14,377 bases of DNA from Methanoregula sp. (GTDB lineage: Archaea > Halobacteriota > Methanomicrobia > Methanomicrobiales > Methanospirillaceae): assembly GCA_003136075.1 (NCBI GenBank), contig PNBP01000014.1, forward strand, positions 226-14,602, given 5' to 3'. This document shows positions 6,878 through 14,229 of the stretch, in pieces. A program made the position numbers and the translations under genes. The notes beneath the pieces are model-generated. The model did not search any database and was not told the origin of the DNA. It saw only the letters and a program-made list of their open reading frames with translations. Numbering within the stretch: the first letter of the stretch is position 1; each line of letters opens with the position of its first letter.

Positions 6878-6882
6878 AAGTG

Positions 6883-7722
6883 ATGTATGCCCATGATGTG
6901 ATGACCAGTCCGGTCTTCATTGTTTCGCCGCAGGACACGATCGCGTATGCTCGCAACCTGATGGTAAAGCACAAGATATCAAGGGTGCTGGTCATGCAGG
7001 ATGAAAAGCCGGTGGGGATTCTCACAAAAAAGGATCTTGGTTACGGGTTGGTTCAGCGGAGTGCCGCATGGAAACGGCGCCCGCTTGACCAGACGCTCGT
7101 AGAAGCGCTTGCTGTAAAAGATCCCATTGTGGTGGCCCCTGATACCGGTATACGGGATATAGCACGGTTGTTTGTGCAGAAAAACATCAGCTGTGCCCCC
7201 GTTGTTGAACATGGTAAGGTTGTGGGGATCGTCACAAAAGCTGATCTGATGAAATCCACCCTTGTCACCACCCTTGTCGGTTCGGTACGGGACGTGATGG
7301 ATGATGTGGCGACGGTGAGCCGCTACCACTCGCTTGATCATGTCATCAAGGTGATGAGTGGGCGCAACGACAAGGTAGTGGTAACCGAGAGCGACGGTAC
7401 TATTGCCGGTATTATTACCGAGACCAACCTTGCTTTCTTCGATAGAGTCCCGGCAAAAAACATGGTGGTGGGAAAAGATGTAAAACGAGTTGGACAGGGA
7501 ATCGTATTGAAAATTGGCGGTCAGGTATCTCCTTCTGGCGAACATGTGACCGCAGAAGATGTGATGACAAAGCCGGTGACCACGATCTCTCCAGAGTGCC
7601 CGCTCACTGATGCGATTGCATTGATGGGACGTCTGCATATCAACAGCCTGGTGGTCATGGAAAACACTACAATTTCGGGAATCCTCAAACGTGATGATAT
7701 CATCAAGGAAGTGGCGAAATGA
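6883..7722 (+). CDS. Four-CBS-domain protein (CBS operon gene 4)
   Basis: A 279-residue protein of two CBS pairs. Candidate starts are GTG 6874 (overlapping the previous stop), GTG 6880 and ATG 6883; GAGGAG at 6869-6874 is best spaced (8 bases) for the ATG, giving MYAHDVMTSPVF as the N-terminus. CBS domains are at about 1-55, 73-127, 133-182 and 222-279, with signatures GILTKKD, GIVTKAD, GIITETN and GILKRDD. The first pair keeps both ribose-binding motifs; the second pair has lost them (Asp to Asn, Thr to Lys), suggesting one ligand-binding and one structural module. A linker of about 40 residues (KNMVVGKDVKRVGQGIVLK) separates CBS3 and CBS4. The stop overlaps the next ATG by 4 bases. Confidence 0.88.
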   Translation: MYAHDVMTSPVFIVSPQDTIAYARNLMVKHKISRVLVMQDEKPVGILTKKDLGYGLVQRSAAWKRRPLDQTLVEALAVKDPIVVAPDTGIRDIARLFVQKNISCAPVVEHGKVVGIVTKADLMKSTLVTTLVGSVRDVMDDVATVSRYHSLDHVIKVMSGRNDKVVVTESDGTIAGIITETNLAFFDRVPAKNMVVGKDVKRVGQGIVLKIGGQVSPSGEHVTAEDVMTKPVTTISPECPLTDAIALMGRLHINSLVVMENTTISGILKRDDIIKEVAK

Positions 7723-8495
7723 CAAAACATCTCTTAATAAAAGATATAATGGCAAAGCCAACGACCATATCAAAATCGGCAAAACTGACCGAAGCGCTCG
7801 ATAAGATGCTTGATGAGGGTATTGACCCCTTAATCGCGCTCAATAATGCAACAGTTGTTGGTACCGTCTCGCGGCAGGCAATCGCGGAGAAACTGGGCAA
7901 TAAGCAGAATACCGGCCTTGCGCCATCCGCTATTCATGTCGCAAGCGTTGTTGCCGAGGACTTTACCAGTGTCTACCCGGATGAGAGTGTCGACGTGCTC
8001 GTGCCTCTGCTCCAGCGCTACAAGCTGGTGGTCGTGTATGATACCGATCACAAGCTGATCGGGCAGGTGACGGCAGGCGATCTGCTCAGGAAATATCCAC
8101 CGGCTGATGGCGTTGAGCTTGCATTGGAGCGGGTAGTGACGATTGAGTCCGATGAGCGGGTTGTCCACCTGCGGCGACGAATGGTTGATGACAAGATCAC
8201 CCGGTTCGTGGTGACCGAAAATGATAAGCTGCTGGGCATCGTCACTGAGACCGATATGGCGATATCGCTGCGGAAATTCCGTGAATCAGTCAAAGACCAG
8301 CACCAGGACCACCAGATACGCAACCTCCTTGTCAAGGATATCATGAGCGCTCCATTATTCTCCATGGAACGGGATGTGTTGTCAGCGACAGTAATCGATG
8401 CGATGCTCAAAAAGAACATCAGTTCAGTCCCCATCACCGACAAAGGCAAGCTGGTGGGAATGGTTACCCGTCATTCGCTGGTGATGGCACTTTAA
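7719..8495 (+). CDS. Four-CBS-domain protein (CBS operon gene 5)
   Basis: A 258-residue protein, last of the CBS run, starting at an ATGA overlap with gene 4. CBS domains fall at about 4-58, 74-127, 133-187 and 203-258. Signatures are GTVSRQA, GQVTAGD, GIVTETD and GMVTRHS, so the two central domains keep the ribose-binding [S/T]-x-x-D while the outer two have lost the Asp. This complements gene 4, where the first pair is intact. The first domain is the most divergent of the operon. No other domain is present. A T7 run lies 13 bases after the stop and is the likely operon end. Confidence 0.87.
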   Translation: MTKHLLIKDIMAKPTTISKSAKLTEALDKMLDEGIDPLIALNNATVVGTVSRQAIAEKLGNKQNTGLAPSAIHVASVVAEDFTSVYPDESVDVLVPLLQRYKLVVVYDTDHKLIGQVTAGDLLRKYPPADGVELALERVVTIESDERVVHLRRRMVDDKITRFVVTENDKLLGIVTETDMAISLRKFRESVKDQHQDHQIRNLLVKDIMSAPLFSMERDVLSATVIDAMLKKNISSVPITDKGKLVGMVTRHSLVMAL

Positions 8496-8507
8496 CATTG
8501 TCCATCC

Positions 8508-8514
8508 TTTTTTT
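8508..8514 (+). terminator. Oligo-T terminator after the CBS operon
   Basis: CC followed by seven T, 13 bases past the stop of the last CBS gene, fits intrinsic archaeal termination. A second T7 run at 8552-8558 could be a backup. Confidence 0.5.
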
Positions 8515-8853
8515 AAGATCGGTTATCTGGTAGTGCACTGCAATACGGAGATTTTTTTAAGGAAAAATTCCAATGGGGAACTTTCTGACCGGAAACCCCC
8601 CGCTATCTGACCAGGGATTTTCTGCTATGCCCCTTAGTTATCTCCATCTTCAGGCACCGCTTATTTAGGAAAACGCTGATACATGGACACCAGGGAATAC
8701 ATCTGCGTAGATACTTTGACGTACTGAGAATGACCTATTTCATGAAGCACTTCATAGAGTAGTATACTGAGGAAAAAAACCGGGAACCTCTTATGGCTAT
8801 TCTGCCCACGACCACACCGGGGCACCCCAAACACTTATTACTCAAACCCGACC

Positions 8854-8895
8854 ATATTATAAAGCACCATTCATGGAGCAGTGAATCTACACTGC
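8854..8895 (+). promoter_or_regulatory. Promoter of the tRNA-Ser/ribosomal protein operon with a downstream dyad
   Basis: ATATTATAAA at 8854-8863 is a strong TATA box, predicting transcription from about 8884 and a 40-base leader before the tRNA. A perfect dyad GCAGTG-AATCTA-CACTGC (8878-8895) spans the predicted start point. It could be an operator or, if transcribed whole, a leader hairpin. Confidence 0.55.
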
Positions 8896-8925
8896 GAGTG
8901 TCTGTAAAAGATGCGAGATTCCTCT

Positions 8926-9010
8926 GTTGAGGTAGCCAAGCCTGGTATGGCGCAGGTTTGCTAAACCTGTGTCCCCTTGGGACTCGAGGGTTCAAATCCC
9001 TCCCTCAGCG
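8926..9010 (+). tRNA. tRNA-Ser (anticodon GCU)
   Basis: An 85-base type II tRNA. The acceptor arms GTTGAGG (8926-8932) and CCTCAGC (9003-9009) pair fully with one T-G wobble; discriminator G is at 9010, as expected for serine. The anticodon arm GGTTTGCTAAACC gives loop anticodon GCT, reading AGC/AGU. The long variable arm GTCCC-CTT-GGGAC is the serine/leucine type hallmark, and the T arm is GAGGG-TTCAAAT-CCCTC. No CCA is encoded and no intron is seen. It ends 34 bases before rps13, so it is probably the first product of the ribosomal operon transcript, released by RNase P and tRNase Z. Confidence 0.96.
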
Positions 9011-9044
9011 CTTAAAGAGAAAATCTCACAATCGAGGGGATTGG

Positions 9045-9506
9045 ATGGCTCAAGACGAAGAAATAAAATACTTTGTACGGATTGGTACTACCGATCTGGA
9101 CGGCACGAAATCCGTGCGGGTTGCGCTGACCGGCATAACGGGCGTTGGCAGACATACCTCCACGGTTATCGCCCGTATGGCGAACGTCGATGAATACGCG
9201 TTGCTCGGTCGCATTGATGAAGAGTCGGTCAACCGGCTCCGTACTGCTGTTGAACAATATATCACGAAGATTCCCTTCTGGATGGCAAACCGCCCCAAGG
9301 ATGTCTACACCGGCGAGACCAAGCACCTTCTTGGCGGCGATGTCGCGCTCGCACGGGACGAAGACATCAACATGATGAGGAAGATCCGCTGTTACCGGGG
9401 CATCCGGCATGAGACCGGCCAGAAAGTCCGCGGACAGCGCACCAAGTCTACGGGAAGAACCGGTATGACGGTCGGTGTCAAGAAGAAGAGAGAAGGAAGT
9501 GCTTAA
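9045..9506 (+). CDS. rps13: 30S ribosomal protein S13
   Basis: A 153-residue archaeal S13 (uS13). The start ATG at 9045 has GAGGGG five bases upstream; the frame is open further upstream but there it runs into the tRNA-Ser gene. Recognisable parts are the helix-two-turn-helix start [18 protein letters not shown], the central [16 protein letters not shown], and the C-terminal [21 protein letters not shown] rRNA and tRNA contacting tail. S13 lies in the 30S head and contacts the P-site tRNA and the 50S subunit. First protein gene of the rps13-rps4-rps11-rpo3 block, 3 bases before rps4. Confidence 0.97.
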   Translation: MAQDEEIKYFVRIGTTDLDGTKSVRVALTGITGVGRHTSTVIARMANVDEYALLGRIDEESVNRLRTAVEQYITKIPFWMANRPKDVYTGETKHLLGGDVALARDEDINMMRKIRCYRGIRHETGQKVRGQRTKSTGRTGMTVGVKKKREGSA

Positions 9507-9509
9507 ACC

Positions 9510-10061
9510 ATGGGATACCCTGGAAAAAACCATAAGACATACCAGACCCCCAAACGCCCCTGGGAGAAGACGAGGATCGAGGACGAAACCCGCCTTGTCA
9601 TCGAATATGGGCTGCGCAACAAGCGCGATGTCTGGAAAGCACAGAACATCCTTCGCAAGTACCGCAAAGCGGCTCGTGACCTGCTCGTATTGATGGCAGA
9701 AGGATCTGACCGTGTCAAGTTCGAGTCAAAGAAGGCAGAGCTCATGGAGCACCTTCAGCGCGCCGGACTTATCGGGGCGGATGCCGATATCGACAAGATC
9801 CTCTCGCTCAAGGTCCAGGCAGCGCTCGAGCGCCGTCTTCAGACGCTTGTCCATCGCAAAGGTCTTGCCCGCTCGCCGAAACAGGCACGGCAGCTGATTA
9901 CCCACGGACACATTGCAATTGCCGGACGCCGTGTCACAATCCCGGGCTACCGGGTGACCCGCATCGAAGAGAACACTATCTCTTACTATGGCAAGTCCCC
10001 GTTCCTCTCCGCGTCACACGCAGAGCGGGAACGCATCACGAAATCTGCAGGAGTGAAGTAA
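9510..10061 (+). CDS. rps4: 30S ribosomal protein S4
   Basis: A 183-residue archaeal S4 (uS4), normal length for the archaeal form. It begins [20 protein letters not shown], a typical archaeal N-terminus, with the S4 RNA-binding domain at about 105-165, including [22 protein letters not shown]4 is a primary 16S rRNA binder that nucleates 30S assembly. The ATG at 9510 follows the rps13 stop by 3 bases; the GAAGGAAGTG at the rps13 end supplies the ribosome binding site. It is separated from rps11 by one base. Confidence 0.97.
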   Translation: MGYPGKNHKTYQTPKRPWEKTRIEDETRLVIEYGLRNKRDVWKAQNILRKYRKAARDLLVLMAEGSDRVKFESKKAELMEHLQRAGLIGADADIDKILSLKVQAALERRLQTLVHRKGLARSPKQARQLITHGHIAIAGRRVTIPGYRVTRIEENTISYYGKSPFLSASHAERERITKSAGVK

Positions 10062-10062
10062 C

Positions 10063-10461
10063 ATGGCTGCAAATGATAGCGAGAAATGGGGCGTTGCACA
10101 CATCTTTGCCTCATTCAACAACACGATCATCACCGTTACCGATCTCTCGGGAGCAGAGACCATCACCAAGAGTAGCGGTGGCATGGTCGTCAAGCAGGAC
10201 AGGAACGAGAGTTCCCCATACGCAGCAATGCAGATGGCAGGCAACGTCGCTGCCATCGCCCGCGAAAAGGGCATTGTTGGTCTCCATGTCAAGGTGCGTG
10301 CACCCGGCCAGGCAAAACAGAGAAGCCCGGGCCCCGGTGCACAGGCTGCAATCCGTGCACTTGCCCGTGCAGGTATGCGCATTGGCCGCATTGAAGATGT
10401 CACGCCTATCCCGCACGACTCATGCCGTCCAAAGGGTGGCAGACGGGGAAGGAGAGTGTGA
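10063..10461 (+). CDS. rps11: 30S ribosomal protein S11
   Basis: A 132-residue archaeal S11 (uS11). Diagnostic segments are [22 protein letters not shown], the [20 protein letters not shown] stretch, and the C-terminal signature [21 protein letters not shown]. The protein forms part of the 30S platform by the mRNA exit. The start ATG at 10063 is preceded by AGGAGTGAAGTAAC, with the GGAG inside the rps4 end. Its TGA shares one base with the rpo3 ATG (TGATG), so translation is coupled. Confidence 0.97.
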   Translation: MAANDSEKWGVAHIFASFNNTIITVTDLSGAETITKSSGGMVVKQDRNESSPYAAMQMAGNVAAIAREKGIVGLHVKVRAPGQAKQRSPGPGAQAAIRALARAGMRIGRIEDVTPIPHDSCRPKGGRRGRRV

Positions 10462-11291
10462 TGGAGATCGTATTTTCCAGCTTGGACGACACCATTGCCC
10501 GATTCACTCTGTCAGGATCGAGCCCGGCGTTTGCCAATGCATTCCGCAGGGCAATGATCGGTGAAGTGCCGACCCTTGCCATTGAGGATGTGCGCATCTA
10601 TGACAATACAAGCGCACTCTTTGACGAAATGCTGGCACACCGCCTCGGGCTCATCCCGATTAAGACCGACCTTACTACCTATGTACAACAGGATGTCTGC
10701 GCGTGCGGCGGGGCGGGATGCCCGGGCTGCACAAGCACCTACACGCTGAGCGTTGAAGGCCCAAAAACGGTCATGTCAAGTGACCTGATCCCTCAGGACC
10801 CACAAGCAGCCCCCGTGTTTGACAACATCCCTATCGTAAAGCTCGCAAAAGGGCAGAAGCTGGTCATTGAAGCACGTGCAATTCTCAATACCGGGAAAGT
10901 ACATGCAAAATGGCAGCCAACCCTTGTGTGCGGATACAAGAATCACCCCGTCATCACCATCAGCGATGCCTGTGATGCGTGCGGTATGTGCATGGACGAG
11001 TGTCCCCGCTCGATTCTTGAAGTCAAAGGAAAAAAGGTCAAAGTAGTCGATGGCAAACTTCCCGAATGTTCCATGTGCAAGCTCTGTGAGCGTGCATGCT
11101 TGGCAAGCGGCATCGGGGAAGAATCCGCAATCCGAATCTCCGCAGAGCCCGACCGGTTTATTTTCGTGGTCGAGAGCGACGGGTCACTGCCGGTGAAGGA
11201 GATTATCGTGCGGGCGCTCAAATTTATCAAAGAGCAGTCAGAAGAGCTGGAAAAACAGACAGGCGGGATATCCGGGGAGGACAAGAAATGA
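10461..11291 (+). CDS. rpo3: DNA-directed RNA polymerase subunit D (Rpo3) with Fe-S cluster motifs
   Basis: A 276-residue archaeal Rpo3, homologue of bacterial alpha N-terminal domain and eukaryal Rpb3. It dimerises with Rpo11 to start polymerase assembly. The start [10 protein letters not shown] overlaps the rps11 stop by one base with GGAAGGAGAG upstream. The dimerisation core includes FANAFRRAMIGEVPTLAIEDV (about 25-45). A cysteine-rich insertion QDVCACGGAGCPGC is at about 77-90. A ferredoxin-like domain follows, with C171-X2-C174-X2-C177-X3-C181 then Pro, and C203-X2-C206-X2-C209-X3-C213, enough ligands for two [4Fe-4S] clusters, as in methanogen Rpo3 proteins. Cluster state may tune polymerase assembly to redox conditions (family knowledge). 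The stop overlaps rpl18e. Confidence 0.96.
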   Translation: MEIVFSSLDDTIARFTLSGSSPAFANAFRRAMIGEVPTLAIEDVRIYDNTSALFDEMLAHRLGLIPIKTDLTTYVQQDVCACGGAGCPGCTSTYTLSVEGPKTVMSSDLIPQDPQAAPVFDNIPIVKLAKGQKLVIEARAILNTGKVHAKWQPTLVCGYKNHPVITISDACDACGMCMDECPRSILEVKGKKVKVVDGKLPECSMCKLCERACLASGIGEESAIRISAEPDRFIFVVESDGSLPVKEIIVRALKFIKEQSEELEKQTGGISGEDKK

Positions 11292-11653
11292 CACGAACGG
11301 TGGAAAAGACGAACCCCCGTCTTACCAATCTCATTTTGCTCTTGAAGAACAAATCGCGCGAGAACGAGGCAAAGATCTGGCGTGAGATCGCAAACAGGCT
11401 TGAAACCTCAAACAGGAATTACGCAGAGGTCAACCTGTCCAAGATCAACCGCTACGCCCAGAACGGCGAGACGATCATCGTCCCGGGAAAAGTCCTTGGC
11501 AGCGGTATGCTCGAGCAGTCAGTAAAAGTGGCGGCATTGAATTTTTCAGTCTCCGCAACGAGCAAAATAAGGGATGCAAAGGGACAGTGCATGACGATCG
11601 AGCAGCTTATTGTGGACAACCCCAAGGGAAGCGGCGTCCGGATCCTGAGGTGA
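11288..11653 (+). CDS. rpl18e: 50S ribosomal protein L18e
   Basis: A 121-residue archaeal L18e (eL18), a large-subunit protein present in archaea and eukaryotes only. The start ATG at 11288 overlaps the rpo3 stop as ATGA, with GGGGAGGACAAG upstream as the ribosome binding site. The sequence begins [20 protein letters not shown], continues [23 protein letters not shown] and shows [11 protein letters not shown] near residue 65, a conserved L18e/L15 fold segment. It ends 7 bases before rpl13. Position between rpo3 and rpl13 is the standard euryarchaeal order. Confidence 0.96.
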   Translation: MTRTVEKTNPRLTNLILLLKNKSRENEAKIWREIANRLETSNRNYAEVNLSKINRYAQNGETIIVPGKVLGSGMLEQSVKVAALNFSVSATSKIRDAKGQCMTIEQLIVDNPKGSGVRILR

Positions 11654-11660
11654 ACAAGAT

Positions 11661-12083
11661 ATGGTTACAGTAATCAACGGTGACGGGCTCATTCTCGGGC
11701 GGCTTGCAAGTATTGTCGCACAGCGTGCTCTTGCGGGCGAAGAGATTGCTATCGTGAACGTAGAAAATGCAATCATATCCGGTAGTCGCGCACGTGTACT
11801 CGCAAACTACACGCACAAACGCTATGTCGGTGCAGCAGACTGGGGCCCCTATTTCCCCCGCCGGCCTGACCACATCATGAAGCGCACGATCCGTGGCATG
11901 CTCCCGTACAAGCGCCCCCGTGGCGTTGACGCAATGAAGCGGATCAGGTGCTATGTCGGTGTTCCCATGCACCTGGTGGGCAAAGAGACGGAATCTCTCG
12001 AGCTGGCGCACATGGATCGCCTGAACAACCCGCAGTTTATCACGCTCGCGGCAGTCTGCACAAACCTCGGAGCAAAATTCTAA
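11661..12083 (+). CDS. rpl13: 50S ribosomal protein L13
   Basis: A 140-residue archaeal L13 (uL13). Typical segments are [20 protein letters not shown] at the N-terminus, [13 protein letters not shown], and the central [19 protein letters not shown] signature. L13 binds 23S rRNA early in 50S assembly. Start ATG at 11661, 7 bases after the rpl18e stop; the upstream GGTGAACAAG gives a moderate ribosome binding site. Ten bases separate it from the chosen rps9 start. Confidence 0.96.
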   Translation: MVTVINGDGLILGRLASIVAQRALAGEEIAIVNVENAIISGSRARVLANYTHKRYVGAADWGPYFPRRPDHIMKRTIRGMLPYKRPRGVDAMKRIRCYVGVPMHLVGKETESLELAHMDRLNNPQFITLAAVCTNLGAKF

Positions 12084-12093
12084 GGTGGTCACT

Positions 12094-12498
12094 ATGGTGG
12101 TAAAGATCATTAACACAAGCGGAAAACGCAAGACAGCAATTGCCCGTGCAACATTAAAGGCCGGCAAAGGCATTATCCGGATCAACTCTGTGCCGCTCGA
12201 ACAGTACGGCAGTGACACAACCCGGATGAAGATCGCCGAACCGATCCTCCTTGTGCCAAATGCAGTCGCTAACATCGATGTGACCATTGATGTCTCCGGC
12301 GGCGGTGTTATGGGACAGGCAGAGGCGGTCAGGACGGCACTCGCTCGTGGCATCCTGAAGTGGACAAATGATCCGGCAATCAAGGACATTTATCTCACGT
12401 ATGACAGGACACTCCTTGTGAATGACTCCCGTCAGAAAGAAGCGAAAAAGCCCCACGGTCGTGGAGCAAGAAAGAAATTCCAGAAGTCTTATCGTTAA
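12094..12498 (+). CDS. rps9: 30S ribosomal protein S9
   Basis: A 134-residue archaeal S9 (uS9). I chose ATG 12094 (MVVKIINTSGKRKTAIAR) because GGTGGT at 12084-12089 sits 4 bases upstream; an in-frame GTG at 12085 lies inside that site and is unlikely. Diagnostic features are SGKRKTAIARATLKAGKG, the VDVSGGGVMGQAEAVRTALARG-like middle and the C-terminal RQKEAKKPHGRGARKKFQKSYR, whose terminal Arg reaches the P-site tRNA anticodon in the ribosome. Thirty bases separate it from rpo10. Confidence 0.97.
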   Translation: MVVKIINTSGKRKTAIARATLKAGKGIIRINSVPLEQYGSDTTRMKIAEPILLVPNAVANIDVTIDVSGGGVMGQAEAVRTALARGILKWTNDPAIKDIYLTYDRTLLVNDSRQKEAKKPHGRGARKKFQKSYR

Positions 12499-12528
12499 GA
12501 TAAAAGATATGTTGAGAGGTCGAAAATC

Positions 12529-12717
12529 TTGATACCCGTAAGATGTTTCACCTGTGGAAAAACCATTTCCACCGCGTGGCAGGAATTTAAAGAGCGTCGG
12601 GAGAAAGGCGAGGATCCTAAAAAGATCCTCGACGATCTCGGTATCTCCCGATACTGTTGCAGGCGCATGCTTCTCACCCACAAAGAGATCATTGATGAGC
12701 TCAACCCGTACCAGTAA
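12529..12717 (+). CDS. rpo10: DNA-directed RNA polymerase subunit N (Rpo10), TTG start
   Basis: A 62-residue zinc-binding polymerase subunit, homologue of eukaryal Rpb10. It has the unusual family zinc motif C-F-T-C-G-K near residues 6-11 and the paired cysteines RYCCRRM near 41-47. Its length is normal. The start codon is TTG (12529), supported by GAGAGGT at 12514-12520 with an 8-base spacer and by [11 protein letters not shown] being the usual N-terminus; no ATG alternative exists upstream nearby. Rpo10 contacts the Rpo3-Rpo11 platform. It lies between rps9 and tRNA-Pro. Confidence 0.96.
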   Translation: MIPVRCFTCGKTISTAWQEFKERREKGEDPKKILDDLGISRYCCRRMLLTHKEIIDELNPYQ

Positions 12718-12732
12718 ACGACATGTGAACGA

Positions 12733-12807
12733 GGGGTCGTAGGGTAGCCTGGTCTATCCTATTGCGTTCGGGACGCAGTGACCTGAGTTCAAATCTCAGC
12801 GACCCCA
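12733..12807 (+). tRNA. tRNA-Pro (anticodon CGG)
   Basis: A 75-base tRNA. The acceptor GGGGTCG (12733-12739) pairs fully with CGACCCC (12800-12806), discriminator A at 12807. The anticodon arm TTGCG-TTCGGGA-CGCAG has anticodon CGG, reading CCG. The T arm is CTGAG-TTCAAAT-CTCAG. No encoded CCA and no intron. It sits 15 bases after rpo10 and 45 before rpo6 on the same strand, so it is cut from within the operon transcript. Confidence 0.95.
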
Positions 12808-12852
12808 TTAAAAACAAAAAAAATCTGACTATAATCATTTTGAGGACAAGGA

Positions 12853-13026
12853 ATGCAGACGCAGACATATACCCGGTATGAACGGGCGAGAATTATAGGA
12901 GCAAGGGCTCTGCAGATATCAATGGGCGCTCCCTTACTGGTGACGACTTCCCGTATCGATCCCCTGGAGATCGCTATCGAGGAATTCAACGCGAACATTA
13001 TTCCCATTACGGTAAAGAGGAAGTAA
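12853..13026 (+). CDS. rpo6: DNA-directed RNA polymerase subunit K (Rpo6)
   Basis: A short 57-residue subunit, homologue of eukaryal Rpb6 and bacterial omega. The sequence includes [20 protein letters not shown], the classic omega/Rpb6 core, then [19 protein letters not shown], and ends PITVKRK. Start ATG 12853 has GAGGA at 12842-12846. It lies after tRNA-Pro and 15 bases before eno. Archaeal Rpo6 lacks the acidic N-terminal tail of Rpb6, matching the short length. Confidence 0.95.
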   Translation: MQTQTYTRYERARIIGARALQISMGAPLLVTTSRIDPLEIAIEEFNANIIPITVKRK

Positions 13027-13041
13027 CAGGAGAGGACGCAA

Positions 13042-14229
13042 ATGACGACCATAGAGGCAATCGAGCTGCGAACAATCCTTGACAGCCGGGGCAATGCCAC
13101 AGTCGAGGCTGACGTTTTCACGTCAGATGGCTTTGGCAGGGCAGCAGCTCCAAGCGGCGCCAGTACCGGCACGCTTGAGGCAAAGGTCAGGCCTCCAAAA
13201 GAGGCAATTGACAATGCTGTCCAGAATGTCATCCCCGCACTGATTGGTATGAACGCGTGCGAGCAGGAGATGTTCGATGGGCAGCTCCGGGATATTGACG
13301 GGACGGCGAACTTTGCCGATATCGGTGCAAACGTCGCTGTTGCACTCTCTCTTGCGAATGCCAAAGCTGCCGCATCTGCGATGGGTATGCCGCTCTTCCG
13401 GTACCTCGGTGGGGCGTTTGTCAACGAGATGCCCCTGCCGCTCGGGAACATCATTGGCGGCGGTGCGCATGCACTCAATTCAACCGATATCCAGGAATTT
13501 CTGGTCGTGCCCGGGGATGCAGCCGATGTCGAGGAAGCGGTCTTTGCAAACGCTGCTGTTCACCGTCAGGTAAAAGAGCTGTTAAAGAAACGCGGTATCG
13601 CTGCCGGTAAGGGTGATGAGGGTGCGTGGGCACCACAGATTGATGATGCCCTCGCATTTGAGCTCATTGCCGAAGCGACCGGACTTGTCGCTGACGAGAT
13701 GAATGTCTCTGTCGATATGGGTATCGACGTAGCGTCGAGCCAGATGTGGAACGGTGAAGGATACAAGTATAAGGACAAGGTCCGCTCTACCGAAGAGCAG
13801 GTGGCATATATTGCCGAACTCGTCGACAGTTATGACCTTGTTTTTGTCGAAGATCCCCTCCATGAAGATGACTTTGACGCGTTTGCCGAACTCAACAGCC
13901 AGATCGGTGACCGGTGCCTGGTATGCGGGGACGACATCTTTGTAACCCAGGTCGACCGCATCATGCAGGGCATTGAAAAGGGTTCTGCAAACTGCGTGCT
14001 CATCAAACCAAACCAGGTCGGAACACTGACGGATACCTTTGAGGCAATACGCCTCGCCCATGCCAATGGACTGGACACGGTGATGAGCCACCGGTCCGGT
14101 GAAACTACAGATACGACAATCGCGCATCTCGCAACCGCATTCTCCTGTGTTTTCTTAAAATGCGGAGTGGTGGGCGGCGAACGCATTGCAAAATTAAACG
14201 AACTGATACGCATAGAGGAACAGCTATGA
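13042..14229 (+). CDS. eno: Enolase (phosphopyruvate hydratase)
   Basis: A 395-residue enolase interconverting 2-phosphoglycerate and phosphoenolpyruvate in central carbon metabolism; slightly shorter than the usual 410-430. Landmarks: [10 protein letters not shown] near 13-22, SGAST at 38-42 (substrate loop serine), [15 protein letters not shown] (His and Glu of the active site), GDEGAWAP (catalytic Glu), [20 protein letters not shown] and GDDIFVT (three Mg ligands), [11 protein letters not shown] (catalytic Lys), [10 protein letters not shown], and the C-terminal [15 protein letters not shown]. All key residues seem intact. GGAGAGG at 13029-13035 is the ribosome binding site. Placement between rpo6 and rps2 is the conserved archaeal arrangement; the stop overlaps rps2. 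Confidence 0.97.
   Translation: MTTIEAIELRTILDSRGNATVEADVFTSDGFGRAAAPSGASTGTLEAKVRPPKEAIDNAVQNVIPALIGMNACEQEMFDGQLRDIDGTANFADIGANVAVALSLANAKAAASAMGMPLFRYLGGAFVNEMPLPLGNIIGGGAHALNSTDIQEFLVVPGDAADVEEAVFANAAVHRQVKELLKKRGIAAGKGDEGAWAPQIDDALAFELIAEATGLVADEMNVSVDMGIDVASSQMWNGEGYKYKDKVRSTEEQVAYIAELVDSYDLVFVEDPLHEDDFDAFAELNSQIGDRCLVCGDDIFVTQVDRIMQGIEKGSANCVLIKPNQVGTLTDTFEAIRLAHANGLDTVMSHRSGETTDTTIAHLATAFSCVFLKCGVVGGERIAKLNELIRIEEQL

Larger units (their letters stand above)
8496..8925. other. 430-base intergenic region between CBS and ribosomal operons
   Basis: I see no convincing coding region on either strand. It holds two T7 runs (8508-8514, 8552-8558), a short AGTGCACT palindrome (8532-8539), an AGTATACT palindrome near 8761-8768, the likely promoter of the tRNA-Ser/ribosomal operon (8854-8863) and a dyad downstream of it (8878-8895). 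The stretch 8560-8850 has no feature I can name. Confidence 0.6.

Noticed and set aside
6979..7782. 267-codon open frame on the minus strand across CBS genes 4 and 5
   Set aside because: Shadow of the CBS genes; the protein is rich in His/Arg with no recognisable fold and crosses a gene boundary.
8672..8730. Possible C/D box small RNA (TGATACA ... CTGA, about 50 bases apart)
   Set aside because: The C box is imperfect and no convincing internal D'/C' pair is seen; such spacing occurs by chance.
8735..8995. 86-codon minus-strand frame upstream of rps13
   Set aside because: It runs through the tRNA-Ser gene and the ribosomal operon promoter.
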